Part shown: piece after piece, positions 9,201 to 17,896 of the stretch
How positions within the stretch are numbered: the first letter of the stretch is position 1
How the letters are laid out: every line of letters starts with the position of its first letter
Origin: Pseudomonas fontis
GTDB lineage: Bacteria; Pseudomonadota; Gammaproteobacteria; Pseudomonadales; Pseudomonadaceae
Direction: 5' to 3'
DNA length: 64,000 nucleotides
Assembly: GCF_028656955.1 (NCBI RefSeq)
Contig: NZ_JAMDGY010000053.1
Location: 62,001 to 126,000, forward strand
Notes under the pieces: generated by a model
Databases searched by the model: none
Told to the model about the DNA's origin: nothing
What the model saw: only the letters and a program-made list of their open reading frames with translations
Position numbers and translations under genes: made by a program

Positions 9201-10586
9201 CATGGCCACACCCCCCAGTGGCATCTGCGCGCTGCGCCCTAGCAGGTAGGCCTGTTGCAGCGTATTCAGGGGCTGCTCGCCAGCGGGGCGTGCCAGGGGC
9301 TGGTCGAGGGTGGCGGGGTGTTCGGCCACTGCGCGTACCAGCGTCACGAAACGCTCGAACAGTTGAGTTACCCAGGCCAGTGGCAACGCGTCGAGGCGAA
9401 TGTCCCAATTGATCAGGATGCCGCCATCGGCGCAGGCAATCTGCGCATCCAGGGCAACCTGCGGCCCTTGCGAAATCACCCAGTTCAACGGCCCGAAAGC
9501 CCGTTTTACCCGCTCGGAAAACAGCTCCCCGCCGGGCATGTCCAGCGCGGCGGTAAACACCACCGGTGCCAGCTGTGGCGAGCCATGGTGACGCGACAGG
9601 TCGCGCATCAGGTTGACCCCTGGATAGGCGCTGTGCTCCAGCAGTTCAAGCATTTTCGCCGCCAGTTGCCGGCACATTGCCGCGGGGTTTTCAGCAGCTT
9701 CGGCATCCACGTCGAGTATCAGCACATTGGCAAATTCGCCGACGCTGCGCTGCACATCTGCCACCAGTGGTTGACGCCAGAAGCTTGGGACATTGAGACG
9801 CAAGCGACGATCGCCGGTCTGCGCGCCCAGCACCGAGGCAAACAGCCCGAGCACCAGGTTCGACAGGGTAACCCTGCGGTCGCGGGCCAGGCGCTGCAAT
9901 GCCTGGCGTTGCTCGGCGCCGAGCCAGGTGTGCAGGCGATGGCTGCGGGCTTGCGCGGGTTGCTCAACCAGATAGGGCAGGGTGGGGGCTGGGGCGATGT
10001 GTTCAAGACGCTCACGCCACCAGCGCCGGTCGCGTTCTTGCGCGGTTTTCAGTGCGCTGTCGGCACGTGCGCGGTCCCACCATTCAAAGAAGGTCGGCGT
10101 GGCCGGCATGGGTGCATCGGGTGCTTCGTAGCACGCCGCCAGGTCTTCCATCAGCGGCCGGAAGCTTGAAGGGTCGATGGCGATCATGTCGGTATCGACG
10201 TGCAGGCGGAACTGCTCATCCGCCAGCAGGCTGACACTGAAGCGGGCGCCGGAACAGTGGCGCAAATCCAGTTGCTGATGCGTCCACTGATCACGCTTGT
10301 GCAGCAAATGTTCGGTCACCTGCGCAGCGGGCAGCTGGCGCAGATCATCGACTTCCAGCGTCGGTGACTGGTCCATCGAGACCACGCTTTGCAGCCCTTC
10401 GGGGCTCAGTCGCAGGCGCAACATCGGGTGAAGCATGCAAACCTTTTCAAGGGCCTTGCGCAGTCGTTCCAGGTCGATGGCATGGCCATCGAACTCAGCG
10501 TACAGATGAGCTGAAACCTTCCCTAGATCCGCATGAGCAGTGCGCCCGATCCAACAGGCAGCTTGCATTGAAGTTAACTCTCTCAT
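6252..10586 (-). CDS. pmsD: Pseudomonine NRPS PmsD: Cy-Cy-A with a degenerate carrier domain
   Basis: A 1444-residue synthetase. Residues ~1-430 are a heterocyclization domain with the DxxxxDxxS motif seen as DMIAIDPSS. Residues ~445-870 are a second one with DALILDGRS. Residues ~880-1350 are an adenylation domain (YTSGTTGKPK, GGPTETTIW, RTGDCGRYR, final lysine in SQNGKADR). The last ~75 residues align to a carrier domain, but where GGHS is expected the sequence is GLRP, so Pro1403 replaces the pantetheinylated serine. The adenylation domain should activate threonine, to be cyclised with salicylate to a methyl-oxazoline, as in vibriobactin and pre-acinetobactin. The carrier must be supplied in trans, most likely by PmsG. 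The start at 10586 keeps the family core motif LTSMQ; its ribosome site is weak. It is transcribed away from pmsC, with a Fur-box-like sequence between. Confidence 0.88.
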   Translation of the reverse strand: MRELTSMQAACWIGRTAHADLGKVSAHLYAEFDGHAIDLERLRKALEKVCMLHPMLRLRLSPEGLQSVVSMDQSPTLEVDDLRQLPAAQVTEHLLHKRDQWTHQQLDLRHCSGARFSVSLLADEQFRLHVDTDMIAIDPSSFRPLMEDLAACYEAPDAPMPATPTFFEWWDRARADSALKTAQERDRRWWRERLEHIAPAPTLPYLVEQPAQARSHRLHTWLGAEQRQALQRLARDRRVTLSNLVLGLFASVLGAQTGDRRLRLNVPSFWRQPLVADVQRSVGEFANVLILDVDAEAAENPAAMCRQLAAKMLELLEHSAYPGVNLMRDLSRHHGSPQLAPVVFTAALDMPGGELFSERVKRAFGPLNWVISQGPQVALDAQIACADGGILINWDIRLDALPLAWVTQLFERFVTLVRAVAEHPATLDQPLARPAGEQPLNTLQQAYLLGRSAQMPLGGVAMQEFREYRGQLDITQLRSRLTAMVRRHPSLRTHIDAHRLVQYVSDQVQVNLDEIDLSNLPIEEALRDIEARREVYAHGIFELDRSPWNVTVFHLGQAQSVVFVRLDALILDGRSIAALLLELFTGSESETQASEADTAPTDLAQQRKADAAYWSAKLAAVTGAPRLPWTIPLEQVGASRYERQRLLVPKQTFAALCKVGAHQRLFKNSALMAVVLEVLSHWVHEGDLCVAVPVAAQTSAAFANRSSFIAVNWATAGDTFAQRAAALQVDVMEGLQHLAYSGVDLARQLFETHGPGPILPVVITNGFSWPVTPADSPLHWHDGLTQTPQVAMDIRFSANAEGALLLEIDYAREVLAPALISDILRALDKAIQQIAASGTLALDAPAIIDTSHYCLNSPANEACREGFLGRIANNIFNPDNHKVALISGERHISYAELGHNVARLIAALKARGFGPGHVVAICLPRSPEHTLLTLACALSGVIWVPIDASAPEERRAYLLENCRPDLVVLAELEPIEHPAATCAMLLAEPASAPPTLTDLSLSDAPAYYLYTSGTTGKPKCVVLSNRATANVIGSTLKHWGVSEQDVFISVTPLHHDMSVFDILGSLTAGATLVLPGPGEEKDALRWNQLIAQHQVTLWCSVPAILEMLIACRGNHTLHSVRLIAQGGDYIKPATIAELRALLPQARLISLGGPTETTIWSIWHEIGDADRAQVPYGQPLPGNRYLVLDAQGEHCPAGVVGRIHTAGVNLALGYLQDGALQQSDFVTVNDEHGETVRAFRTGDCGRYRQDGTLLFDSRVNGYVKVRGVRVSLPDIEMALSNHPSLRQVLVVDYGDARQGEVSLGALYVSAANAAEPSMAELRTYARRHLPQSHVPTRLLCVTELPLSQNGKADRQRARSLLSAPVADTPPATNKVLAIYLNVLGRPAHEGANTALDFISLGLRPQHLKAISAQVQEQFAVALSPGQLLRCRNAQEVEQLLAAVSA

Positions 10587-10644
10587 GGCTCAATCGTCTC
10601 GCTTGATTGACAAGTTCCAAATATTGGAGTCCCCTATTAGAAAC

Positions 10645-10663
10645 GATAATGATTAAGATTCAC
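10645..10663. promoter_or_regulatory. Fur box in the divergent pmsD / pmsC promoter region
   Basis: The 19-mer GATAATGATTAAGATTCAC agrees with the Fur consensus at 14 of 19 positions, with the first nine bases identical. It lies 59 bases before the pmsD start and 42-60 before the pmsC start, placed to repress both transcripts in iron-replete cells. Confidence 0.8.
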
Positions 10664-10704
10664 ACTCTAAATTTTCTCGAGCAAGCATGGAGGCTCACTA
10701 CAAA

Positions 10705-11880
10705 ATGAGTGCGGTAATCCTTAGGGAAAAGGACATGGACGAAGTACAAGTGTTTAATCAAAAAGGGATTTTTTCATTTACCTCGGGGGATCGAGAGTTA
10801 ATCGCAAGCGGTGCCCTGCAACGCGTCGAAACCCCTGCCATTGGCGGTGCTGACGCTGACAGCCTGTTTCAGAAGACCATCGAACAGGCCTTTGAACGTG
10901 CCCGCAAGGCCGGGCAGAGCAACCCGATTATCGTTGGTGCGATCCCGTTCGATCCTGCCGAGGCCTCCTGCCTCTATATCCCCGAACACGCTGAATGGCG
11001 GGCGCGTTGCGCCACTGCGGCGGGTAACGATGACGCCCTGCCAAGCTTGCTCGAACAGCACAATATTCCGGATGAACACGCCTTCAAGCGCTCGGTAGAA
11101 CACGCCATCGTCAATTTCCGCCTTAGCGATGTGCGCAAGGCGGTGCTGTCAGTGCAACGTGAGCTGGTGTTTGCGCAGGACGTCGATGTCGATGTCATGC
11201 AGCGCAACTTGCGGGCGCAGAACCAGGGCGGCTATCACTTCCGTGTGCCAATGGCCGATGGCGCCACCTTGCTGGGCGTTAGCCCCGAGTTGCTGGTGCG
11301 CAAGGACGGTCTGAACTTTGTCTCCAATCCGCTGGCCGGCTCGGCCAAGCGCATGGCCGATGCCCAGGACGACCGGCGTAATGCCGAGTGGCTGGCCGCT
11401 TCGGAAAAGGATCACTACGAGCATGCTTTTGTCACCCAGGACATTGCCGCCCGCGTTGGCGAACTGTGCACCCAACTGGACGTTCCACAGCGCCCTTCAC
11501 TGATCAGCACCCCTGCGCTTTGGCATCTTTCCACGCGCATCGAGGGCACATTGTCCGATGCGACGGTGTCGGCCTTGCAGCTGGCCTGCCGTCTGCACCC
11601 GACCCCGGCGGTGTGCGGCTTCCCGACCGAGCGGGCGCGGCGGTTGATCCGCTTTGTCGAACCGTCCGAGCGCGGCCTGTTCACCGGCATGGTCGGGTGG
11701 TGCGATGCCCAGGGCAATGGCGAGTGGGTAGTGACCATCCGTTGCGGCACGGTCAAGCGCAATCGCGTCCGCCTGTTCGCTGGTGCCGGCATCGTTGAGG
11801 CCTCGCAGCCCGATTCCGAATGGGCAGAAGTCCAGACCAAGCTCGGCACCATGCTGCGGGCCTGCGGGCTGCAGGCTTAA
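10705..11880 (+). CDS. pmsC: Isochorismate synthase PmsC
   Basis: Converts chorismate to isochorismate, the first step to salicylate. The chorismate-binding fold is recognisable from GVSPELLVRK, the segment LAGSAKRM, LWHLSTRIEG, HPTPAVCGFP and the C-terminal GAGIVEASQPDSEWAEVQ with the metal-binding acidic residues. The length of ~391-397 residues suits MenF/EntC/PchA-like enzymes. Three starts are possible: 10687, 10705 and 10735. I chose 10705, since GGAGG at 10689-10693 lies 11 bases before it. It is the first gene of pmsCEAB, 24 bases from pmsE, and is probably under the Fur box at 10645. Confidence 0.9.
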   Translation: MSAVILREKDMDEVQVFNQKGIFSFTSGDRELIASGALQRVETPAIGGADADSLFQKTIEQAFERARKAGQSNPIIVGAIPFDPAEASCLYIPEHAEWRARCATAAGNDDALPSLLEQHNIPDEHAFKRSVEHAIVNFRLSDVRKAVLSVQRELVFAQDVDVDVMQRNLRAQNQGGYHFRVPMADGATLLGVSPELLVRKDGLNFVSNPLAGSAKRMADAQDDRRNAEWLAASEKDHYEHAFVTQDIAARVGELCTQLDVPQRPSLISTPALWHLSTRIEGTLSDATVSALQLACRLHPTPAVCGFPTERARRLIRFVEPSERGLFTGMVGWCDAQGNGEWVVTIRCGTVKRNRVRLFAGAGIVEASQPDSEWAEVQTKLGTMLRACGLQA

Positions 11881-11904
11881 TCCAACCCTTCGACGTGTGA
11901 AACC

Positions 11905-13740
11905 ATGACTCTAGAATTTACTCACTGGCCCGCAGAGCGGGCCCAGCGCTATCGCGACCACGGCTACTGGATCGACCAGCCGCTGACCCAGATCCTCCAC
12001 GCACGCAGCCAGGCACAGCCTGATGCGCTGGCGATCATTTGTGGGGAGCGGCGTTTCACCTATGCTGCGCTCGAACAACTGTCGTCCAACCTGGCCTCGC
12101 GCCTGGCCGAACGCGGGCTAGGCCAGGGCGATGCGGCGCTGGTGCAGTTGCCCAACGTGGCCGAGTTCTACATCGTGCTGTTTGCCTTACTCAAGGCTGG
12201 CATCGCGCCGCTCAATGCGCTCTACAGCCATCGCAAGCTGGAGCTGACGGCCTACGCCAAGCAAATCGTGCCCAAGCTGGTGATCGCCTCGCGTGAACAT
12301 GAAGTGTTTCGTGATGATGGCTACCTGGAAACCTTTGCCCAGGTGGGCGCGCACCCGCAAATCACCTTGCTGATGGGCGAGGCACACGCCGACAACAACC
12401 TGGCGCAGTGGATCGAACAGCCGAGTAGCCAGCCTGTCCACTATGCCCCCACCGGCGCCGATCAGGTGGCGTTGTTCCAGCTTTCCGGCGGCAGTACCGG
12501 CACGCCAAAACTCATCCCGCGTACCCACAACGACTACCACTACAACGCTCGCACCTGCGCCGAAGTCTGCCAGCTCACCGCGCGCACCCGCTTCCTCTGC
12601 GCCGTGCCGGCCGCGCACAACTTCCTGCTCAGCTCGCCGGGCGCACTGGGCGTGATGCATGCCGGTGGTTGCGTGGTCATGGCGGCCAGCCCGGAGCCAA
12701 TGAGCTGCTTCGAGCTGATCCAACGCCACGCAATCAATACCGTGGCCCTGGTGCCAAGCGCCGTCGCCTTGTGGCTGCAGGCGGCTCCGCAGCACCGCGA
12801 GCAACTGCAATCATTGGAGTACCTGCAGGTAGGAGGCGCAGTGTTTGCCGACTCGCTGGCGCGTCAGGTGCCGGGGGTACTTGGCTGCCAGTTGCAGCAG
12901 GTATTCGGCATGGCCGAGGGGCTGATCAACTACACCCGCCTGGATGACAGCGACGAGCAGGTCTTCACCACCCAGGGTCGCCCGATCAGCCCGGCGGACG
13001 AAATCAAGATCGTCGATGAACACGGCGAGCCCGTGCCGGTCGGCGAGGCCGGCATGCTCGCCACGCGTGGCCCGTACACCTTCTGCGGCTACTACAAGAG
13101 CCCGGAGCAGAATGCCCAGGCCTTCGACCAGGACGGTTACTACTACTCCGGCGACCTGGTACAGCTCACCCCAACGGGTGATCTGCGGGTGGTCGGCCGG
13201 ATCAAGGACCAGATCAACCGGGGTGGCGAGAAAGTCGCTTCGGAAGAGATTGAAAACCTGATTGTCCTGCACCCCGATGTCACCCACGCGGGCCTGGTCG
13301 CCATGCCCGACGAGAGCCTGGGTGAGAAGAGCTGCGCGTTCGTGGTCTCGCATAATCCGAACCTCAAAGCCCCGGCACTCCGCCGTCACCTGCTGGAGCT
13401 TGGCATCGCCGAGTACAAGCTGCCTGACCGCATCCGGCTGATCGAGAGCATGCCCCTGACGGCGGTCGGCAAGATCGACAAGAAGCAGCTGCGTCAGCTG
13501 CTGGCGGTGGAGACCACCCGTGCCTGGCTGCAAACGCGCTTGCTGCAATTGATCGAGGATGGTGAAGAACTCGACCCGGAGGAGAACCTGATTTTCTACG
13601 GCCTCGATTCGTTGCACGTGATGAAGCTGGCCGCCGAGCTTAAGGAACGCCGCGTCGCCGTGAGCTTTGAAGAGCTGGCCAGTTCGCCAACCCTGTCCCG
13701 TTGGTGGTCGCTGGTGGAGTCGCGTCAGCAAGCAGCCTGA
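11905..13740 (+). CDS. pmsE: Salicylate-AMP ligase with fused aryl carrier domain PmsE
   Basis: A 611-residue stand-alone aryl-activating enzyme. Residues 1-~525 are an acyl-adenylate ligase of the EntE/PchD/YbtE class, with the P-loop LSGGSTGTPKLIPRTH, YYSGDLVQLT, GRIKDQINRGGEKVA and the catalytic lysine in AVGKIDKKQL. Residues ~535-605 are an aryl carrier domain with YGLDSLHVMKLA, where Ser569 takes the phosphopantetheine arm. The enzyme therefore activates salicylate and loads it onto itself, replacing the separate EntB/VibB-like carrier used elsewhere. The aryl chain would then be taken by a Cy domain of PmsD. The gene is second in pmsCEAB. The start at 11905 has only a weak ribosome site, compatible with translational linkage to pmsC 24 bases upstream. 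Confidence 0.9.
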   Translation: MTLEFTHWPAERAQRYRDHGYWIDQPLTQILHARSQAQPDALAIICGERRFTYAALEQLSSNLASRLAERGLGQGDAALVQLPNVAEFYIVLFALLKAGIAPLNALYSHRKLELTAYAKQIVPKLVIASREHEVFRDDGYLETFAQVGAHPQITLLMGEAHADNNLAQWIEQPSSQPVHYAPTGADQVALFQLSGGSTGTPKLIPRTHNDYHYNARTCAEVCQLTARTRFLCAVPAAHNFLLSSPGALGVMHAGGCVVMAASPEPMSCFELIQRHAINTVALVPSAVALWLQAAPQHREQLQSLEYLQVGGAVFADSLARQVPGVLGCQLQQVFGMAEGLINYTRLDDSDEQVFTTQGRPISPADEIKIVDEHGEPVPVGEAGMLATRGPYTFCGYYKSPEQNAQAFDQDGYYYSGDLVQLTPTGDLRVVGRIKDQINRGGEKVASEEIENLIVLHPDVTHAGLVAMPDESLGEKSCAFVVSHNPNLKAPALRRHLLELGIAEYKLPDRIRLIESMPLTAVGKIDKKQLRQLLAVETTRAWLQTRLLQLIEDGEELDPEENLIFYGLDSLHVMKLAAELKERRVAVSFEELASSPTLSRWWSLVESRQQAA

Positions 13741-13805
13741 TTTACTGCTGCGGGCCGCACCAGCATTGGATGCGGCCCGCCAAGTCAATTTAAATGGAGT
13801 TAGAT

Positions 13806-15032
13806 ATGACTTTGTCTTCTGCCGATCAAATTCAGCTGGACACGTTCTGGCAGCATTGCCTGAAACACCAGTATTTCAATATTGGCTACCCGGAAAATGC
13901 CGACTTCGATTACTCCCAATTGCACCGCTTCCTGCGCTTCTCCATCAACAATTGCGGGGACTGGAGCGAGCACAGCAACTACGTGCTGAACTCCTTCGAT
14001 TTCGAGAAGGACGTCATGGCGTACTTCGCCACGCTGTTCGACATCCACCCTGAAGACAGCTGGGGCTACGTCACCAACGGCGGCACCGAGGGCAATATGT
14101 TCGGTTGCTACCTGGGCCGCGAGCTGTTCCCGGACGGCACCTTGTATTACTCGAAGGACACCCATTACTCGGTGGCGAAAATCGTCAAGCTGCTGCGCAT
14201 CAAGTGCCGTGCCGTCGAGTCGTTGGCCAATGGTGAAATCGACTATGACGACCTGATCGCAAAAATTGCCGAGGACGGGGAGCGCCACCCGATCATTTTC
14301 GCCAACATCGGTACCACGATGCGTGGCGCCATCGACAACATCGCGACTATCCAACAGCGCTTGCAGCAGGCCGGTATCGCCCGCCAGGACTATTACCTGC
14401 ACGCCGACGCGGCGCTGAGCGGGATGATCCTGCCGTTTGTCGACAAGCCGCAGCCGTTCACCTTCGCCGATGGCATCGATTCGATCTGTGTCTCCGGGCA
14501 CAAGATGATTGGTTCGCCAATCCCCTGCGGGATTGTCGTGGCCAAGCGCGAAAACGTTGAGCGCATTTCGGTCGAGGTCGACTACATCTCGGCCAAGGAC
14601 AAGACCATCAGCGGTTCGCGCAACGGCCATACGCCGATGATCATGTGGGCAGCCCTGCGCAGCTATTCGGCGGCGCAATGGCGGCGACGGATCAAGCACA
14701 GCTTGAGCACCGCGCAGTATGCCGTCGACCGTTTGCAGGCTGCCGGCATCCAGGCCTGGCGCAACGACAACTCCATCACCGTGGTGTTTCCGTGCCCGTC
14801 GGCGCGGATTGCCAAGAAGTATTGCCTGGCCACCTCCGGCGACACGGCGCACCTGATTACCACGCCGCATCATCAGGACAATCGCACCATCGACGCCTTG
14901 ATTGATGAAGTGATCGCCGAAACCGAGCCGCACGCCTGGCGCGCCAAGCGTGGGAGTGATGAGCAGCGCGAGGGGGGCGCGCAGGTGCCGGCGCAGGTCC
15001 GGGTTTCCAATGCGCGTTTTGACGTCATCTGA
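13806..15032 (+). CDS. pmsA: Histidine decarboxylase PmsA (PLP-dependent)
   Basis: A 408-residue group II decarboxylase making histamine, the amine end of pseudomonine. NGGTEGNMFG, the HADAA segment (pyridine-nitrogen Asp) and SGHKMIGSP are present; Lys233 is the PLP Schiff-base residue. Close similarity to Morganella/Klebsiella-type histidine decarboxylase and BasG of Acinetobacter is recalled from family knowledge. ATG 13806 is preferred over 13794 because GGAG lies six bases before it. The C-terminal ~30 residues are Gln/Arg-rich and probably a disordered tail. The intergenic gap to pmsE is 65 bases and to pmsB 45, consistent with one operon. Confidence 0.92.
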   Translation: MTLSSADQIQLDTFWQHCLKHQYFNIGYPENADFDYSQLHRFLRFSINNCGDWSEHSNYVLNSFDFEKDVMAYFATLFDIHPEDSWGYVTNGGTEGNMFGCYLGRELFPDGTLYYSKDTHYSVAKIVKLLRIKCRAVESLANGEIDYDDLIAKIAEDGERHPIIFANIGTTMRGAIDNIATIQQRLQQAGIARQDYYLHADAALSGMILPFVDKPQPFTFADGIDSICVSGHKMIGSPIPCGIVVAKRENVERISVEVDYISAKDKTISGSRNGHTPMIMWAALRSYSAAQWRRRIKHSLSTAQYAVDRLQAAGIQAWRNDNSITVVFPCPSARIAKKYCLATSGDTAHLITTPHHQDNRTIDALIDEVIAETEPHAWRAKRGSDEQREGGAQVPAQVRVSNARFDVI

Positions 15033-15077
15033 CGGCATGCCGCTGACTTTCATTTTTGCTGATTCGAGAAAACCAAC

Positions 15078-15395
15078 ATGTCGCCACTCAAAACCCCAGA
15101 GGCCTGCACGAGCCTGAATGATATTCGTGCAGGCATCGACCATTACGACCGACAGATCTTCGAGGCGCTGGAAAAACGCCTGGGCTACGTCAAGGCAGCA
15201 GTGCAGTTCAAAGCCAACGAACAGGCGATACCGGCGCCGGAGCGGGTCGTGGTGATGTTGAAGGAACGCCTTGAATGGGCCGCCGAAGCAGGGTTTGACC
15301 CCGACTTCATCGAGACATTATTTACGCAGATCATTCACTGGAACATCCAGCAGCAGATTCAGCATTGGCGTTCCCTTCATCAAGAGGCGTCCTGA
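15078..15395 (+). CDS. pmsB: Isochorismate-pyruvate lyase PmsB
   Basis: A 105-residue AroQ-fold protein like PchB. It splits isochorismate into salicylate and pyruvate. The helical chorismate-mutase fold is visible as DIRAGIDHYDRQIFEALEKR, the loop lysine/arginine region VKAAVQFKANEQAIPAPERV, and the final helix QIIHWNIQQQIQHW. Together with PmsC it supplies the salicylate used by PmsE. It is the last gene of pmsCEAB; its stop lies only 12 bases from the stop of the convergent sulfatase gene, leaving little room for a terminator. Confidence 0.9.
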   Translation: MSPLKTPEACTSLNDIRAGIDHYDRQIFEALEKRLGYVKAAVQFKANEQAIPAPERVVVMLKERLEWAAEAGFDPDFIETLFTQIIHWNIQQQIQHWRSLHQEAS

Positions 15396-15407
15396 TCCAG
15401 CCGCTGC

Positions 15408-17354
15408 TCAATCCTGCTGCACCACCCGCTGAGGCTTGTCCGGTACCCAGTCGAGCAGGTGCTGCTTGAAGCCATGGCTGGCCGCCTGGTAGTAGGCGAT
15501 GGCGCGCTTGATCAGCGGGTCGTCACGGGTGGCCGGGACTTCGCGGCTTTCTCCCAGCGCATCCTTGTGCAAGCGCAAGCCATCACGCGGGCTGAGGATC
15601 GCCAGGTCCTTGCCATCGAACAGGCCCAGGTGCTGGTAGTTGCCGATCAGTACGCGTGGGGGCAGGGTGTCTTCGAGCATCAGGTCACGGCCAAAGAAGG
15701 TCGAGGTGTAGCTCATGTTCAACAGGCCCAGCAGGGTCGGTGCGAGATCGATCTGGCTGGCCAGCTTCGACACTTCACGGGCCTCGATCAACTTGGGTGC
15801 ATAGATGAACAACGGGATCTGGTAGTTCTGCACCGGCAGGTCTTCCTTGCCCGCGCTACCGGCGGTGTGGTCGGCAACGAAAATGAAGATCGTATTGTCG
15901 AACCACGGCTTGGCCCGTGCCTGTTCCAGGAAGCGGCCAATGGCGTAGTCGGTGTACTTCACCGCGCCGTCACGGCCGTTGCCCGAGGGAATGTCGATGC
16001 GTCCCTCTGGGTAGGTGTAGGGGCGGTGGTTGGAGGTGGTCATCAGTTGCAGGAAGAACGGCACCTGGTTGGCATGGTCGGTGTCGGCCAGGCGCAGGGT
16101 TTCGGTGTACAGGTCTTCGTCGGACATGCCCCAGGCGTTCTTGAAGCTGATGTCGCTCTCCTTGATGCTGCTCTGGTCGACCACGCGGTAACCGTTGCCG
16201 CTGAAGAAGGCATTCATGTTGTCGAAATAACCGCGCCCGCCATAGACGAACACGCTGTCATAGCCGACATCGCTCAGTTGCTGGCCGAGGCTGGCGAAGC
16301 CGCTTTCCCGGCCGATGCGCTTGACGATTGAGCGGCCAGGCGTTGGCGGCATCGACAGGGTGATGGCCTCCAGGCCACGGTCGGTGCGGGTACCGGTGGC
16401 GTAGAAATTATTGAAATACAGGCTCTGCTTGCGCAGCACGTCGAGGTTCGGCGTGAGGTTGCGCGTGTCGCCGTTGCTGCCCAGGTATTTGCCGCTGAGG
16501 CTTTCGATGGTCACCAGGACGATGTTCGGCTGACGCGCCGGGGTGGTGCTGGTCACGCTGCGGCGAATATCCATGGGCTCCTTGCCGGTGAAGCGAATAT
16601 CGGGTTCGTTCAACTCGCCCTGTATCTGCGCCGAGGTCTCGGCGTCGGGCAGGCTGCTGTAGAACTGCGTGTAGTCCAGCTCGTTGTTACGGAAGGCAGC
16701 AAAGAACTGGTACGGGCCATTGCTCGCCAATTCCCGCTGATAGGCGTTGCCGCCTTGACCGCGCGGGCTGTCCTGGTCGACAAACTGCAGGCACAGGCCC
16801 GCCACCAGCAACAGACCGACCAACCCCACGAGGCGCTGACGCAATGCCGGGAAGGGCGCGTTGAGTGCCTGCACCAGCGGCTTGCGCAGAACGACGCAGA
16901 GGAACAGCGCAACCACCGCCAGGATGCTCAGCAGCAGGCCGATCGGGTACGACTCGAGAATGTTGTTCAGCACCTCGTCGGAGTACACCAGGTAATCCAC
17001 GGCGATGAAGTTGAAGCGCACCCCGAACTCGTCCCAGAACAGCCATTCGGCTACGGCAGTGAACAGCATGGCGAAAATGCTCAGGGCCAGCACGCCCTGC
17101 AGCAGCCAGCGGTTGAAGCGCGAACGCCACAAGCGCTGCGGGCACAGCAGCAGGTACAGGCCGATCGGCAGCGCGGCATACACCAGGAAGCTCAGGTCAT
17201 AGATCAGGCCGACGCCGAACACCGAGAGGTAGGCATGCCCGGCTTCATTCAAATGGGTAAACAGCAAGGTACTGCGCGTGAGCAGGAAGATGACCAGCCA
17301 GGTGGCGGTCAACAGCACCAGATAACGCCACGGTGCTGATGAAGGGGTGCGCAT
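15408..17354 (-). CDS. LTA synthase-like membrane sulfatase (phosphoethanolamine/phosphoglycerol transferase family)
   Basis: A 648-residue inner-membrane protein. The first ~200 residues hold five hydrophobic segments (YLVLLTATWLVIFLL, VGLIYDLSFLVYAALPIGLY, LALSIFAMLFTAVAEWLF, GLLLSILAVVALFLCVVL and VGLVGLLLVAGLCLQF). The rest is an extracytoplasmic alkaline-phosphatase-fold domain with IVLVTIESLSG, the nucleophile threonine region ATGTRTDRGLEA and the metal ligands in FVADHTAG. These features fit LtaS/OpgB/MdoB-like enzymes that move head groups from phospholipids to a glycan or lipid. In Pseudomonas the exact substrate of such paralogues is unclear. It probably has nothing to do with pseudomonine: it is convergent to pmsB and has its own upstream region (17355-17584). 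Confidence 0.85.
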   Translation of the reverse strand: MRTPSSAPWRYLVLLTATWLVIFLLTRSTLLFTHLNEAGHAYLSVFGVGLIYDLSFLVYAALPIGLYLLLCPQRLWRSRFNRWLLQGVLALSIFAMLFTAVAEWLFWDEFGVRFNFIAVDYLVYSDEVLNNILESYPIGLLLSILAVVALFLCVVLRKPLVQALNAPFPALRQRLVGLVGLLLVAGLCLQFVDQDSPRGQGGNAYQRELASNGPYQFFAAFRNNELDYTQFYSSLPDAETSAQIQGELNEPDIRFTGKEPMDIRRSVTSTTPARQPNIVLVTIESLSGKYLGSNGDTRNLTPNLDVLRKQSLYFNNFYATGTRTDRGLEAITLSMPPTPGRSIVKRIGRESGFASLGQQLSDVGYDSVFVYGGRGYFDNMNAFFSGNGYRVVDQSSIKESDISFKNAWGMSDEDLYTETLRLADTDHANQVPFFLQLMTTSNHRPYTYPEGRIDIPSGNGRDGAVKYTDYAIGRFLEQARAKPWFDNTIFIFVADHTAGSAGKEDLPVQNYQIPLFIYAPKLIEAREVSKLASQIDLAPTLLGLLNMSYTSTFFGRDLMLEDTLPPRVLIGNYQHLGLFDGKDLAILSPRDGLRLHKDALGESREVPATRDDPLIKRAIAYYQAASHGFKQHLLDWVPDKPQRVVQQD

Positions 17355-17584
17355 TGTGATTTCCTTTTTTGTATTGATGCCGTGTCCCTGGCATATAACG
17401 CAGGCGCAAACAGACGTACTGCGCGCTAAGTTATAGATGAGTAAAGGGAGTGGCTGAGGAAAATATCAGTCAAAAAGAGAAAAAATTGTCAACCGGATGC
17501 AGTGTCCGTGTGAAATAGACGACTATGCTGGGGCGTTGCCAATAAGACGCTCTGTACAGGGGGGCGAATAAAAGGAGGCTGTCA
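17355..17584. other. Divergent intergenic region, sulfatase / small membrane protein
   Basis: About 230 bases, visibly AT-rich in the middle (17440-17500). It must carry the promoters of both flanking genes, but I cannot assign a convincing -35/-10 pair. No hairpin or RNA motif was recognised. Confidence 0.4.
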
Positions 17585-17896
17585 GTGTTCGGCAAGTCAA
17601 TGGCGTACGATGTTTATCATTTGAGTATTTACCTGGCTGCAATCGTGAGCTGGGCAATGTTGTGTCTGATGATGCTGTTTGCGGCTCATCGCCTCGCACC
17701 GCGGCTGGCGCGGCTGGCGCTGCTGGGGCGGATACTGTTGCCGATCTGCGCCGTGGTGGTGTGCCTGGGGATATTGATGCTGGATATCTGGGCGTTCTAT
17801 GGCCACGAAGTGGTGGAGTACGGTTTGCTAGTGGTGGGGATACTGTTACCGGCTGCTTTGTTGGTGATGCTCTACAAACATGTCCATTTGAGTTGA
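17585..17896 (+). CDS. Small three-helix membrane protein, unknown function
   Basis: A 103-residue hydrophobic protein. The GTG at 17585 is the likely start: AAAGGAGG ends six bases before it. Three membrane segments are evident: IYLAAIVSWAMLCLMMLFAA, ALLGRILLPICAVVVCLGILM and YGLLVVGILLPAALLVMLY, separated by short basic or acidic loops. The N-terminus would lie outside if the basic HRLAPRLARLA loop is cytosolic. I do not recognise a family. It stands alone between divergently and convergently placed genes, with a strong ribosome site that argues it is real. Confidence 0.65.
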   Translation: MFGKSMAYDVYHLSIYLAAIVSWAMLCLMMLFAAHRLAPRLARLALLGRILLPICAVVVCLGILMLDIWAFYGHEVVEYGLLVVGILLPAALLVMLYKHVHLS

